Position numbers and translations under genes: made by a program
In this document: positions 1 to 13,233 of the stretch, one piece after another
Numbering within the stretch: position 1 is the stretch's first letter
Layout of the letters: each line of letters opens with the position of its first letter
The notes under the pieces: generated by a model
What the model was told of the DNA's origin: nothing
Seen by the model: only the letters and a program-made list of their open reading frames with translations
The model's database searches: none
Assembly: GCA_022266195.1 (NCBI GenBank)
Contig: WHVY01000003.1
Span: 2,728,001-2,792,000 of the forward strand
Origin: Tetranychus cinnabarinus
Lineage: Eukaryota; Arthropoda; Arachnida; Trombidiformes; Tetranychidae
Length of the DNA: 64,000 bases
Reading direction: 5' to 3'

Positions 1-1920
1 AAGTGAAATTTCATCTCAATTAACGCCTTCTATTTCAAACTATTTAAAATTATTATTTCATTTAAAAGTTTTAATGGATGGTGTCGATTTAGCTTTTACC
101 ATTTCGTTATTTAATCTTTGCTTTTATCTACAACTTCCAAATGTTAGCATTTCTTTGCAAATTTTCGTTCTCAGTGAAGCAGATGAAGCGATTCCTTGTT
201 TTTTTGAGGTTTTAATTATTGTTATTTGAAAAAATTTAAATTCTGAGAAACAATCTGTTGTTTTTTTGTGTAAATTTGGTAAGGTCAATCATGGTATAAT
301 AATTCAACAAAATTGTAATTTTATTAGTTATTACCATTTTTAACAAATTTTAACAGCTTTTCATTGTCAAGCTAGCTATTTCGCTGAAAATTTTTGATAC
401 AACAAGTATTCCTAAACACAACAATCAGAGCTAATCAATAAATCTCTCAAAATCGTCCATTCTATCAAGAATTTATCCCTTCTCATTAAACTATTGAACC
501 ATTGCTTTCCCAATCAACATGAAAATCTCACAAATGGTGAAATCAACCGCTCGTTATCCTTATCTGCTAGGTTTTAACGCGAAAATGAAATTACAGTCAA
601 TAATATTGACATTTTCTTGCTGGCGCTCATTCATGCTCATATTACTTTTCATGTTACTTTTCAATTAAAACAGTAAGTATGAGTTAGTTTAATGGTAAAA
701 GAAATAATAATTGATAGTCCAATAGGTAAAGAGTAGGTTATGTTAAATTTTAGGATAGGATTGAGGACACAAAGCTGGTCAAGGTAACATTTTATGTCAA
801 TTACAATTATTTTCATTTCCTCTCGATAATGAGCATCTTCAATTCAATTGGCGTGGTTTTTGACACTGATTTCAAGCTGAATAGTTGGCAAATGTGTACA
901 TGTTGACTGGGTTATCAATATACAACTGTTTCTAAAAACAACCAGTTTCCTTCAATTTTTTAAATTGCAGGATAAAAATGTAAACCTTGGATAAGATTTA
1001 AATCTCTAAATCTTGATTTCCGTAAATGAAATAAAAATTATTTTAACAAAAATTATTAAAGTGCAGCATAATCAAATCAAATGGTACGAATGTTTTTTTG
1101 AACAATTACAAACTAATAGTTACATCAATTTTGATCTTAAATCTTAGTGTAACCAAATATTGATTCAATATCTGCTTTATGGTAATAGTAATGATTGTTA
1201 CACAAGATAATCGCAAGATGAGCTTAAAATTTCAGCAGATAATATGATTTAGCTGGAGATGAAAAGTTAAACTGAGAATGAATGATCATTAATAAATAAA
1301 TCGTTGCAACAAAAATTCATTATTTGCTTTTAGATCAGAAGATAAAATAACTATCAATTAGCTATTATATATAAACAAATGGCAAAAATTCACATTGCAA
1401 TTGAAATTTACAATGTTCATTTCAATTAACTCATTTTATTTCCAACGATTAACCGATGGTTTCAATTTAGCTGTAATCACTTTTCATTTCGTTTGTCTAA
1501 TCTTTTGCTTCTCCCAGCACTTATTTCAATTCTCTAAAACTTCTGAATGTTAGCATTTCAAACTGTTTCTTAACTCCCTTTAGCTCATTTCTTTGCAAAT
1601 TTTCGTTCTTAGTGAAGCAGATGAAGCGATGCCTTGTTTTTGAGCTTTTAGCATTGTTATTTGGAAGGAGAAAATTTATTAAATTTATTTTTAAAATTCT
1701 GTAGAACAATCTGTTTTTTCTGTAAAAATTCGATAGAGGTTAATTCCCAAAAAATGTAACCAGGTCGCCTTAAAAATGTAAACCTCGAATCTCGTTCTTG
1801 AACCAAATCATCGGGTAGATTACTGGTAGAATGGTGAAATATAGATGTTGAATAATTACGAACTAATAGATCAGAGTTTGATATTAAATGTTAGTATATC
1901 CAAATATTTGATTCATTAAA
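1..1920. repeat. Old direct duplication (two diverged copies)
   Basis: Positions 1-290 recur at about 1411-1740 in the same orientation, with shared runs such as the stretch ending in GTGAAGCAGATGAAGCGAT (near 175-195 and 1613-1631). A second matching part lies at 1098-1170 versus 1848-1920 (around AACTAATAG). The interval between the two matching parts is about 800 bp in copy one and about 110 bp in copy two, so a large indel separates them. No coding potential is seen in either copy. Confidence 0.7.
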
Positions 1921-2143
1921 ATAGTAAAATGGGAAAAAAGCAAGAAAATAATGATAGTAAAACTCATGATAGCATGAGAATGAATCAAATATTACACTAA
2001 TTTGCCTGAATATTTCAAATTTCACAACAATAATTGAAGGAACCATTAGAGTGATTGAATTTAACTGTTGACACCCAAATAAAATGGAAGTGACCATTAA
2101 TGGTTTATCGATTACAATATTCATTCAGTTTTACGAACCAATA

Positions 2144-2573
2144 AGGAGTGGTCCCTAAAAAATAGACAAACTGACAAATTGAATGTTTTAACTTGAAAAG
2201 TATTGAATACTTGTCATTGAAATTGAGGTGATACATTCACTAAGGACCGATGATGACCTCCGTTCATAACTGGCTCCGGCTCTCCATAATTTTGAGTTAT
2301 TTGACCTAACGTTACTAGTATGCTGACAATGCAGCCAGTTAATATTAACTTAAGTTATTTGGTTCATAAAGCTTGGATTATATTTGACAAACTTGACTAT
2401 CAAATTGTGTTTATCATCTCATTCAAGACGCTTTACACTGTTTAATTAAATATCTTGATAGGCAAAAATTGAATGAGATTCTGGTTAATTTGAGCATAGA
2501 ATCATTTGTTTAAAGAAACTTAATCTGGTTGAATTTTGTTTCAAAATTTGTCTAATTTTTAAGGACCACTCCT
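2144..2573. mobile_element. TIR element (MITE-like), 430 bp, TA target duplication
   Basis: The ends are inverted repeats. The left end starts AGGAGTGGTCC at 2144 and the right end finishes GGACCACTCCT at 2573. The match extends inward about 28 bp, through TAAAAA and TAGACAAA-like sequence. TA flanks both sides (2142-2143 and 2574-2575), the target duplication expected of Tc1/mariner-type transposition. The interior has no long ORF, so this looks like a non-autonomous element. Confidence 0.75.
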
Positions 2574-5500
2574 TACATTATCACGTAATAACCTGGCAAT
2601 TACAATCAAATTTACTCTTCACTCATGGAGTAAACTCAATTCACCGTTACTTGTAATACTATAATATTTTATTGATTTTGTCCTTAACTTCATTCATTCA
2701 TTTTATTCACTTGTTCAATGTCGAAATATTGCCATCATATTAATATATTTCATTGGGAAACCATTTTTTGCTATCTCTTGTAATCATAATTAGTTTATGT
2801 TGCTCGATAATATATAGTCGATAAGTTAATGCATTAATGATTTTGTATTAACAATCACAATTACAGTGAGCATTAATTGTAACAATGTTTGTCTTTTTGT
2901 TGGAATAATGACAAAACAGAAATCATTTTAGTATATTAATATAAATTATTTTACCTTCTAATCAATTATCAATATTTCTTGTAATGTTAACCATTTAATT
3001 GTGCCAATATTTTGGCTTCAGATATTTTTATTGCCAATCATATCTCAACCTTAGTAATCCTACCTAGTATTTCAATTACAATTAGATTTACAGTCAATTT
3101 TCATTGTAAACAATTAACCCAAATATATAGTTTCTGAGAGATCGACGAGAGAAATTTAAAATCGATATTTGATTATTTATTATACATTGATATTTCCATT
3201 GGTATATCGGTCATTTGTATTGCTAAGATCATAGAGGAATACATTTTTCATACCGAGATCAATATTAAAATATCTTTTCAATATTGTAAAATTTCATTAA
3301 CCTGAATTCAGGATTTGCTTCAAACACCGAAAGCTATTGAATACGCATGGTGAATGAAATAAAGTAAATTGATAAAGCAAAATTGTTGATTCGTTTTTGT
3401 TAACAATTTTATTTCTCAATCTATTTCGACAGTCAATTAATCACTTTCGCGAACAAATAATTTTCCCTTTAGTTGTTAAAATTTACCCAATTTTGTCATT
3501 TTTAAACAAATATTAAACAATGAATCTTTCTCCCAATCATTCAATATGGTTACATAAAAAAGGTAGACAATTAGCCTTCTTTTTTGTATTGATTCAATTA
3601 CAATCGGTTAGATTTGTAACCGTCTCTTGATATGTACTATTCTTGGTGATATGATTGTATTTCAATTTGAAAATTAGGAATAAAAATAGGATCACAATCG
3701 ATAGATAATTGTAAAGGAACGCAAAAAGCAACTTTAAAAGTAAACTCTAAGGTAAATGATTTGACAATGTTGTAAATCAGGATGAAAGTGTAATTAAAAT
3801 GTAATCACAATTTTTTGCGTCTATACAATTCACAATCATCTTAATTGTTACATTTTCTTGACTAAAAACGAGTTGATCCATCCTTTGGTTGTCACAATGT
3901 AAACTGTAAATGGGGAAGAAAGCAAAAAGATCATATTTTTTGCTTATTTATCACATTGATTTGACATCATCAGTTTTAAATTGCTTGAACAAATCTATTT
4001 TTTGTTGCAAATTTTGTGAAAACAATTTAAGCCAGTTATTATATTTTGCTTTGGTAAATTTCAATTGTGAGGTTAATATGGGAACGGGAAAGAAAAGGAT
4101 TGTTATAATCATTGGCATAAACTATTAGAATATCATTTTTTTAAACAGATTTTTCAAGTTTTTAGTTTGATTAAGGATGAGGTTAAGTAATAAGAGTTAA
4201 TTAGATGAGAAAAAAACTAATTATAATCTATATGTTGATTGCTTACAAAATAAAATAAGATCAAACTTAGCATTGTATTACCATGTACAATACAAAATTT
4301 GAATCAATAACAATCAGACTTTTTTCACAATTTTTTCTGAATTTTGATGATTAATCTAATTTACATTTAATAGCATTCTAGTTGAACATCTAAATAATTA
4401 TCTGTACCACCACCATTGCAATTCAGTTAATACTTAGAGAAAAAGGAATATCAGAATTGATATTTACTCCATTACTCTTGAGAGTAAAAATTTTGAAATT
4501 GAAATAGCAAAAATGGAGTAATAAATTGTCTTCCTTCAAAATACAGGTTGGTAAAGTGTCTTATTTTACAATTAGATTAATCACCATCATCAGGCCTGAA
4601 CCATTTCGCAGTAAAAAGTTGAAGAAGTTGAATTTACACTTGTATGTCCACAATTTAACATTGATAAGCGGTTAATGCGAATGATGAAACGATTTCTTCA
4701 ATAATTAGCATTCGTATGCAATCATAGTTTTACGTGAAGCTAACAAAATGAATTTAATATGAAACGGTGAGGTTCTTTTCTTTGGCTTTATCTTAATCTT
4801 TGGTTGGTCCTTAGTATCACAACCGTTTCATTTGAATTGTATTGAAAATTAGGTTAACAGCTTTTTTAACATCTTTACTGGGCATCACTGGTTTAGTATG
4901 AATATCAATCAAACTAGAGTTACTTTCAGTTAAGTCATCTCAAGATATCACCAATGATTGAATTTTCTCCATAAACCTTGATCATTTGTTCCAAATGTTG
5001 TCTCAAAAAAATTGTAACATTCATTTATCCACAGATTATCTATTTGGATATCGAAACTTTTCCTTAATTAATCGTCACCAGTGAGTCAATTGAAATACCA
5101 TCTTCCTTCCAGTAAAAGATTCCAGTGAAAAAAAAGATTTGAGCTGATTGATCCCATTTGCTGATTTGATGATTTGTTAAAAAGTTATATTAGAATTTAG
5201 ATGAATGCATGATGATTTGGTTCAATGTTGGGCGATACCATTGTAAAAATTCCACAGGTTCAATTCAAATAACGTTGCCAGACCAAAGTTCAATAAATTG
5301 AGTCACCCAACAGGAGAAACAATCAAATGTTGTATATATTCTGCAACTTCAATAAACGTACGATTGAATTTTGAATAAAATATCACGAAATTAAGAGTTC
5401 TTCAGCCGATAAGAGGAATGAAAACCAAAAAACATCGAATCAGGAAAAAACCAAATCTCTATCAGCCAGACCAATGGAGCTTTTTTTGGATTATATTTTG

Positions 5501-8500
5501 ATTGTTACCAAACTTTGAGAGAACACAATACATTCCATAATAAAGTTTCTTGACTTGGAGTTCCTATTAATACATTGTAGTCTGAAAATTAACCAGAAGT
5601 AAGCAGCAAGTTGAAGATAAAGATGATGATCATGTAAAATGATTAAGGAGAAGCGCAAAGCCAAACATTGTATGGTTGAGTCTTTGTCCTCAAGTCTTGC
5701 CAAAATCCAAAATCGCTTGTGTCAGTTAACAGATAGATGCGGATGTAAGATGAAACTGTCTTGTTACAATGTACAAACAAAATTTGGTTAATTGAATGAA
5801 GTAAGCGACAATTAACAAGTTAAGAGTTGAACAGAAAATGTGTGTATGGGAAAAGGTAGGGAAAACATAAGAATAACAGCTGATTGAGAGTAAAATTAAA
5901 GAAACAAATATTTTGAAAAAGATATAATTATAATTGTAATAGCAATAATAGCAATAATAGTAATGTATTAAAAAAGTTACCTTAAATTATACAAACAATG
6001 AGAAAGACGAAAATTAGAACAAAAATTAACAAAAGAAAAGATTGTAAAGCTTATGTGTAGGTCATTGAGTGTTAAGAGATGCAAGTAACTTCTAGACAAA
6101 GAGTAATTTTTTAAGTGTAGTGAGGTCATGCGAAATTTAGAAAAATGATTTATCAATTATTACTGAAGTAACTATCTGATCAACTAAGTGTTAAGAGCTA
6201 TCGATCAAAGAGAAGCTAAAGATTTAATAATATAGTTAGATAAATCATTTTTCAGGGCAAGATGTCTGATAATGATAATGATAATGTTTTAACAGATCAA
6301 ATTTAGCGCTTTTTTATACAATTGGATAAAGAGTGTAATTTTGTACTTTGTACATGGCCCATAGAAACATTGTTTTGTTTTTTGTAATTGAGTTGATTTT
6401 GATTGAATCTCATTGTTGTATTTAAATGAGAAGTAATGTAAATTAATTTAAAAATTAACATTAACATTAATTCTCTTGTAGATATTACTTTGTCAAGTCG
6501 AGTGCACAAAAATAGATACAAAACTGTCTCTAATTTTTTTTCCGTATCTCAATGGACAAAAGCTGTACAAAAAAAGATTTACAGAGAGACATAGATATTT
6601 ATCTTCATCTTTAACAACATCATCATTCACGTCTCCATTTGTCTATTTCCCTCTTCATCATCCAGAACGACAAGAAGTTAAGCCAAGTTTCAAATTTCTC
6701 ATTCATTTTTTTCTTCTTCTTTGTGTTTACAGCAGGAAACTCTGATTCTTTGTGTGATTTGTGTTTCAAGATGGCAAGTGACGGACTCGACTGATTATCA
6801 TTATCATTATTTTAACCATTTTTGTCTGATATTAAAGGGTAAAAGTTGAAAAGATCAAGAGAGGAATAAGAGAATAAGCTGAAATGTTTTCGAACCATGC
6901 TCTACATGCACTTGATGCAAGTATTTCAAGATTTAGAAATGACACAATAATAGATTTCAATATAGATTGAAGGTGGATTAATCAGTTAATCATAGTTTGT
7001 ACTTATGATTATGAGAGAGAGAAAGAGGTAAATAGTGATGAAGTTATGCTTTAGGAAATAAGATTGGCTACCAATACAATGACATCATATTGAATAGCGA
7101 GATTCAATTGTTTCGGTGGGATTGCAATATTGCAATAACATTTAGTGACTAGTTGAGATGATCATTGATAATACTACTAAGCTGCCATTGATTTAAGTTA
7201 ATAAGATAGCGTGATCACATTCAGAGACAAAATTAGGTAAAATAAGACTGGATGGTGAAGGATTTGATGATAATCACTTGTTCAGCTTTTATTTGTTTTT
7301 AATGTTATTTTCTTCGTCTGATTACTTATTATAGCAAAAATGCTTCGATTCATTGACTGAACAATGGTTAGAAATGCAAATTTTGACTAAGGTATTAAAC
7401 CAACAGCTGATTTTCACCTAAACAAGTGGTTATCAAGCGGTAAATGGCTCTAACAAGTGAAATTTAACAAAAAGGCTGTGAAAGGGTTTGTTGGATGCAT
7501 GAAAGTATGACGATCATAGATTTCACATGTAATAATGATCTCCCGATGTTTACATTGTTGATTTTAACAGTGGATTAAAACAAAAGATAAGCTCTTGCAA
7601 ACTCATTTGAAGCTATTTCGCTTTCAAGGAATTCAAATTGAATAATCCTGGTGGGATGCCAGAGAAGAAGAGAAACGTTGATGATTACAAAAATTAAAAG
7701 CAGTCCTAATTGCCAGTTGTCCGGGAAAAAGATGAAGAATCATAAGAAGAGATGATAATGATGAAGAAGAAGGGAACAGACAGAATCTTCAATTGGCAAT
7801 GTTGGTAAGTTGATGAAAGTGAATGGTGTTTGCGTTGAGCTGCATGTTTATATAGATTGTATATTTATATTTATATATACATCGAGTGAGATTCGTGTTG
7901 AATGTGCTTTAGCTAGCAAACAGCTAGAAGCTAAACAAGATGATGATGATGATGATGATGATGATGACGATGAAGGAAAATAGAAAAAGAAGAAAACGAA
8001 GTTAATTCATGAAGATAACTGAGTGTGCTTTCATGGAAACAAGTCGACAAAATTCAAACTTAAATCGCAAAGGTTACGAAACAACAGCAGTTTAACACTG
8101 GAGCATGATTGAATGATGGAGGACATGTGAAGATAACATTTAAAGTGGGTTTCATTTGTACATCACGAGGTTTCTTGTCGAAGCAGATCCATTGGACTCG
8201 AGTTTCATTTTAAGAAACCAGAGAAAGTTGATAAAGGTTGTGAATAACAGCAATGAAGGGTTGAATAACAAGTGAAAAGCTTTAAAGATATAACTTAGAG
8301 TCTTTCTAGGATTTGTTTATCAGCTGTGCTTATATATATGTGTGTTGTATTTATATACATAAACGCATTTTGAATAGGAGTGATACTGAAGAGTCAGGTT
8401 AACGTTTTTTTTTGATTTTGGGTTAGTTTAAGTTAATTCCGATTCACCAAAATTTTCAAGAATAGTCATCATTTTTCTTTCATTGATAAATCCTTTCTTT

Positions 8501-10434
8501 ATGTAGAGATAAACTGAATTGGTGAGTCTCTCACTTTTTGATTCTGAATCGCATTCTTTAGGTGATTTGTTTATGTTTGAATAAGTCTGAGATGAAGATG
8601 ATAAATGACAAAGATCTTGTTGGCTTGTTTTACTTGGCTCTCTCCATATAATCGTATAGACACCGGTGAAGGACAATTTTGAATAAAGTTAAATTGCTAA
8701 TAGTCAATGTCTCTTATAAACCGCATAAAGGTTTCATCTGCAAATTCAAGAATACCAAAAGAATCAATTGCATCCGATCCAATGGAATGACCAGGAAAAT
8801 TTAATTTGGTTAAAGTGGTAAAATTGTCGTTCATTCATTTAGTATCCAATGATCCATGTTAAGGTGCAATCCAAATTGAAAAGGAAAATAAACAAAAGAT
8901 TAGGTTAGAAATTGCTAACTAATTTAGTTAAATATAATTTACTCACTTTGTTGGTATGCTTTTCCATAAAAAAGGTAGTTGGGCATTTTGAATACTGTAG
9001 AAAGGATGATGATTATGAAGAAAAGAGAAGAAAAATGGGAACAATTGAGATCCAGTCATTTTTAATCAGATTAATAATCGTGATAATAAGGTTATTTGGT
9101 TGTTGTCAAACAATAAATAGCTAAATTATTTTATGAGTTTGATTAACTGATTTTGATCTACAAGTACGCGTTATAAGTTAACGAATTTGCTCAAAGAGCA
9201 ATGAAGACTAATAAAGAACAGGTTGAGTAATGAAAGGTTAAAATGTTTGCTGAGTTTTGAAAAACAGAATCATATTCTGATCAATTGAATATCAAAGAAA
9301 CGAGTATTGATTGTAAGCAATAAATTAACAATAAAATGTATTGGTGAAGGATAACAGTTTAACAGGTTGAAATGAGACAATTTGTTTTTCACGATAGCTA
9401 TTAAACTCACGTTAATGTGGAAAGAATGGTTTGAGGTAAAATAAAATTCATTGTTGTTTTCAAATTTACTTGACCATCGAGTGGACAAAAACAATAGTTA
9501 CATATGGAAGGGTAGAACAGAAAATTATTGGAAGGAGAGAGAAGAGATTGAAAGATATTTCTGATGGTAATATATTAATGAAACGAAAATTTATTTAATA
9601 TGGATTTGATCCGATTGATAGAAGAAAACATGCAAATGTTCAGCTAAAGGATATAAAAGGAGTTGAAGAACGAGAGGATTCAGAGTCAAGGAGTAAAATA
9701 AAAGGAAACAAAGTGATGAATTTGTATTCATATATATATTTATATATATACTGGAAAATGGCTACTGAGTAAAGGTGAGAATATAAAGCTAAGAGTATGA
9801 GTGAGAAACAATTTTAAAAGATAGATGATGATGAAGATGGGATAGATGAGGAATATGAGGGAGGTAGGGAGAGAGAAGATCAAGGGTATAAAGGTGTGTA
9901 ACAGTAAGGGATATGAATATGTTTTTAAATGCATTTGTAGATAAATTACAATATTTGTTTATACTGGGTAAGCAAGGAATCAATGTTGACTGAAAGTCAT
10001 CTTCATCTTATCCTCTTTTTAGGTGGTTAATGAGCGTATTCATCATATTTTGACATATTTGATAATCTAATCAATAACGTTGATTTGATATCAATTTGTA
10101 ACTGAGATGAACAAAAAGGGTAAAATAATTTGTGACTCGGTTTTTTTGAATAAGTCGAAAACTCAATGAGATTTCACATTGAGTTGTAAACATATGGAGA
10201 AATAGGAAGACAAGATGATGAACATGGATAATGATGGCAAGGGATTAAAAAAGGAAATAGGAATATCAACCTAAATTTTCAGTATACGTTCCTAAAATGC
10301 ACATTAAATTTTTTGATTTAAAAGGAAAGAGACAAATTAAAAGATAATTGTGGAACTATAACAATAGAAAGGTGGGTTGAAATTTTGATAAATCAAAAAA
10401 AACGTTTTAAGATCTGATATAAATAATTAAAATC
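2574..10434. other. Gene-poor AT-rich interval with microsatellites
   Basis: I see no gene I can defend here. Simple repeats include a GAT/ATG tract at about 7939-7973 and AT-rich tracts near 8331-8361 and 9726-9752. A minus-strand open stretch at 8428-8676 (82 codons) has a protein-like composition but no recognisable family or clear splice context. The interval could hold distal regulatory DNA or upstream non-coding exons of a gene outside the window. Confidence 0.5.
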
Positions 10435-12280
10435 CTAATAAGGTGCAAATTTTCGATCAGCTTTGGTCTCAATACCGGGTGTCGTTGTCATCCCTTGAGT
10501 TCCAGCTTTTAATTTCAAAGGTTTTATATGAGATGTTTGACTTGAGAAGTTGAGGTCATAAAGGTTTGCAGCATTGGGGGTAACAGCCAAAGCCAGTGGA
10601 GATGGTCCCACCAGTTGAGTTAGGGGATATGCCATTGGATTTGTGGTAAGGGTTGACGCTGCGTTTGATGTCGGGTTCATTTGATTTGAGGATGGATCTA
10701 GGGTCAGGTTTTGATGCAATTCCATGCTGTTGTTGAAACAGAATGACAGAAATAGAGAGGAGTAGAGGGGCAGAGGGAGAGGAAAGGTTAAAGGGTAAAA
10801 AAGATAGATGATTGCATCAAAAGAAACAGATAGAAAGAGAGGGGCGAGGGAGAAATAAAGAGATAGAAAGAAAAAGGGAGGAGGAAAAAGGGAGGAAGAA
10901 AAAAAGGAAAAGAACCAGAGAAGAAAGGGATGAGAAGATGGAAGCACAGAGTGAAATGAAATGAACAATGATGACTATGCTGATGAAATGATGGCAATAA
11001 AAGAAGGAAGAGTAATCTAAGAAAAGTTGGACCCCTAACAATTTTCGGATGAATCTGAAGATTTTTTGAATACAGATCCAGGTTAGGATGAAAAGAGAGA
11101 AAGGGGTTAATAAGAATACTCGACAAACTTCAACAATGTTTGGGAGAAAAGATAAGGGTTAGAATAAATATGTAACTAACAGAAAGAGAAAGACCGAATA
11201 TTTCAAGTAACAACTTCTTAAGCTAATTAAAACGATTTAAATTAGAGTATCACAGGAAGGTTTCAAATTCAACAACTTTATTTGTATAAGAAATGCTCAC
11301 CTGGAATTAATGAGGTATTGGGCCAAATTGATTGATTCTGGTGTACCTGTGATGCTAACTGTTCTTTCCTTAGAACCTTCTTCTGAATTGGAAATTTTAA
11401 TCGAAGCTCCAGAAAGCTGTCTAATCTCGTTAATCTTAGCCCCTCCTTTTCCGATAATACACCCGATTAGATCATTGGGGATTGCCATCTCAGTAGTTGC
11501 TGCACCAGTAGTAGCTAAAGTAGTGGCTGCGACTGGTCTAATTGAGCTGGTTGCTGTTAATGTTGCCAACGCTTGTGGATTAACGGTACCAACATTGTGA
11601 CCTGGTAACAGAGGTGCATGTTGTAGCGCCAACTGATGTAATTTAGTAAGATCAGGGTGAGGTATTGCGTACTGGCCTTGTAAGGTATAAGCTTGACCGC
11701 CGGCAAATATAACAGGAGGCATTGCCGGCTTAGGACGGTAAGGAATTGTTGCTCCTTTAGCCGGTGATTCCATCAAAACACAACAAATCTGATAGATACA
11801 TTTAGTTATTGAGTCAGAATTTCCCGAAATGGTAACTGCCCTTTCGGTTGAGTTAGGCAACATTTCACTGGCTACTTGAATAGTTGCTCCAGTTATTTCT
11901 CGAATTTCTTTAATTTTAGCACCACCTTTACCAATAAGTGAGCCACATTGACTAGCAGGGACTATTAAACGTAATGTGACCGGGTTGGTTCCACTTTGAC
12001 CATCTTTCCATGGTTCATGAATCTCTTCAAATTTTCTACCAATCAATGAGAACGCTTTTAAAATACTCTCGGTTGATCCGGTTACAGTAACAATTCTTTC
12101 TGGACAGGAACCATCTGATATGTTGATTTTGGCACCACTTTCCTCACGAAATTTTTTAATATTATCACCTTTTTTACCAATAATACTACCAACCTCCTTA
12201 CCTTGCATTATTAAACGAATAGTAAGGGTAACAGAAGGTCCATCTAGAGGTTTGTTAGAATCAACGATTGTAGTTGCCAT
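10435..12280 (-). CDS. PCBP: Poly(rC)-binding protein (three KH domains), copy A
   Basis: Predicted RNA-binding protein of the PCBP/hnRNP E family (Drosophila mub-like), which binds C/U-rich RNA and acts in splicing, stability and translation. Two coding exons are read: 12280-11301 and 10726-10435, joined in phase to give 423 aa. Three KH domains carry GxxG loops: GKKG (about residue 36), GKGG (about 116) and GKGG (about 277). The linker between KH2 and KH3 includes a TLQGQY motif, and the second exon gives the NLHQNL-like tail typical of the family. The start ATG at 12280 begins MATTIVDSN. A probable 5' UTR intron ends just upstream (CTATACTAG near 12315). The last intron is strongly pyrimidine-rich on the sense strand. 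Copy B lies 2.8 kb away in the same orientation. Confidence 0.93.
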
Positions 12281-12617
12281 TTCTTTTATATTTGTGAAAA
12301 AGTCAATTTATATCTAGTATAGAATAAAAATAAACAACAAAAATTAACGAGAGATCAACAACAAAAAATACCGAAATTGAAAGGTAAATAGAAGCATACT
12401 TATTACACGAAAGTAGTTTCCAATCTCACGGAGATTAATTGTTTATAAATTTTAAAGCTGTTTATAATCAATTTAAATTAACTAATTTCACTTCCAGCCA
12501 AAATACTTCTCAGCAAAAAATGAAGCAAAGCAGCAGAAAGAGCAGTAAGAGCAGTAGGTGGACTTGTAAGATAAAGACTTGATTTAAAAGAATGAAAGGA
12601 AACAGGCTGTAGAAATA

Positions 12618-12772
12618 CAGGGTGTAGCGAAAGTTCGTGCAGGAGGCAAAAACACATTTCCACCTGCGTAGAAACCAATTTTGGTTTGTTTTGATTTCTC
12701 TGAGAAAATGATTTTCTCGATGTTTTGTCAATGTTGATCCCTCCTACTTACACGAACTTTCGCTACACCCTG
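12618..12772. mobile_element. 155-bp mariner-type MITE with TA duplication
   Basis: Terminal inverted repeats of 22 bp match perfectly: the left one begins CAGGGTGTAGCGAAAG (12618) and the right one ends CTTTCGCTACACCCTG (12772). TA flanks both ends (12616-12617 and 12773-12774). The paralogous position in copy B (about 15360-15385) lacks the insert and keeps a single TA, so it is an empty site. The interior is too short to code for a transposase. Confidence 0.88.
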
Positions 12773-13233
12773 TAGGTTATACCGATGGTTTGCTATTTAT
12801 CGAGCGATATTTTTCTTATCAATCATTCATAGAAGTGAATCATTTCAAATGCTTAATAAAATATCTTAATTCTGTACTAATATGAATATTACTATCTCTT
12901 GTGTATTTACTAATAGCCAATCTTACATTAACATCATTAACTGTTGAAATGTACAATTGGTTTGTAATCCAAATATAATTTTGAAATACAATTGGAATGT
13001 TCAGAAAAGTTGTTGCCGAATGTTTTACCTTTGATTAATTGACAACGAAAATTAAGACCAATTCATTGCTGGGTCTTACATTTTAGAAAGATTGTTATTA
13101 ATGAAAGTGTATCAAGATTCAATCATCAATTTCAACTTTATCGAGCTTTCGATTTTTTTTTAAAAAAAGTTGACAGACAAAAAAGGTTATAGTTTAAGGA
13201 GTGAATAATGTGTGTGTATGTGTGTGTTCAGGC

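Noticed and set aside
8428..8676. 82-codon minus-strand ORF in the gene-poor left region
   Set aside because: Protein-like composition, but it has no ATG at its start, no recognisable family and no partner exons.
10788..11126. Long open frames through the PCBP intron (also 13355-13906 in copy B)
   Set aside because: They come from pyrimidine-rich intron sequence that lacks stops; family alignment and clear splice sites show that it is an intron, although retention is possible.
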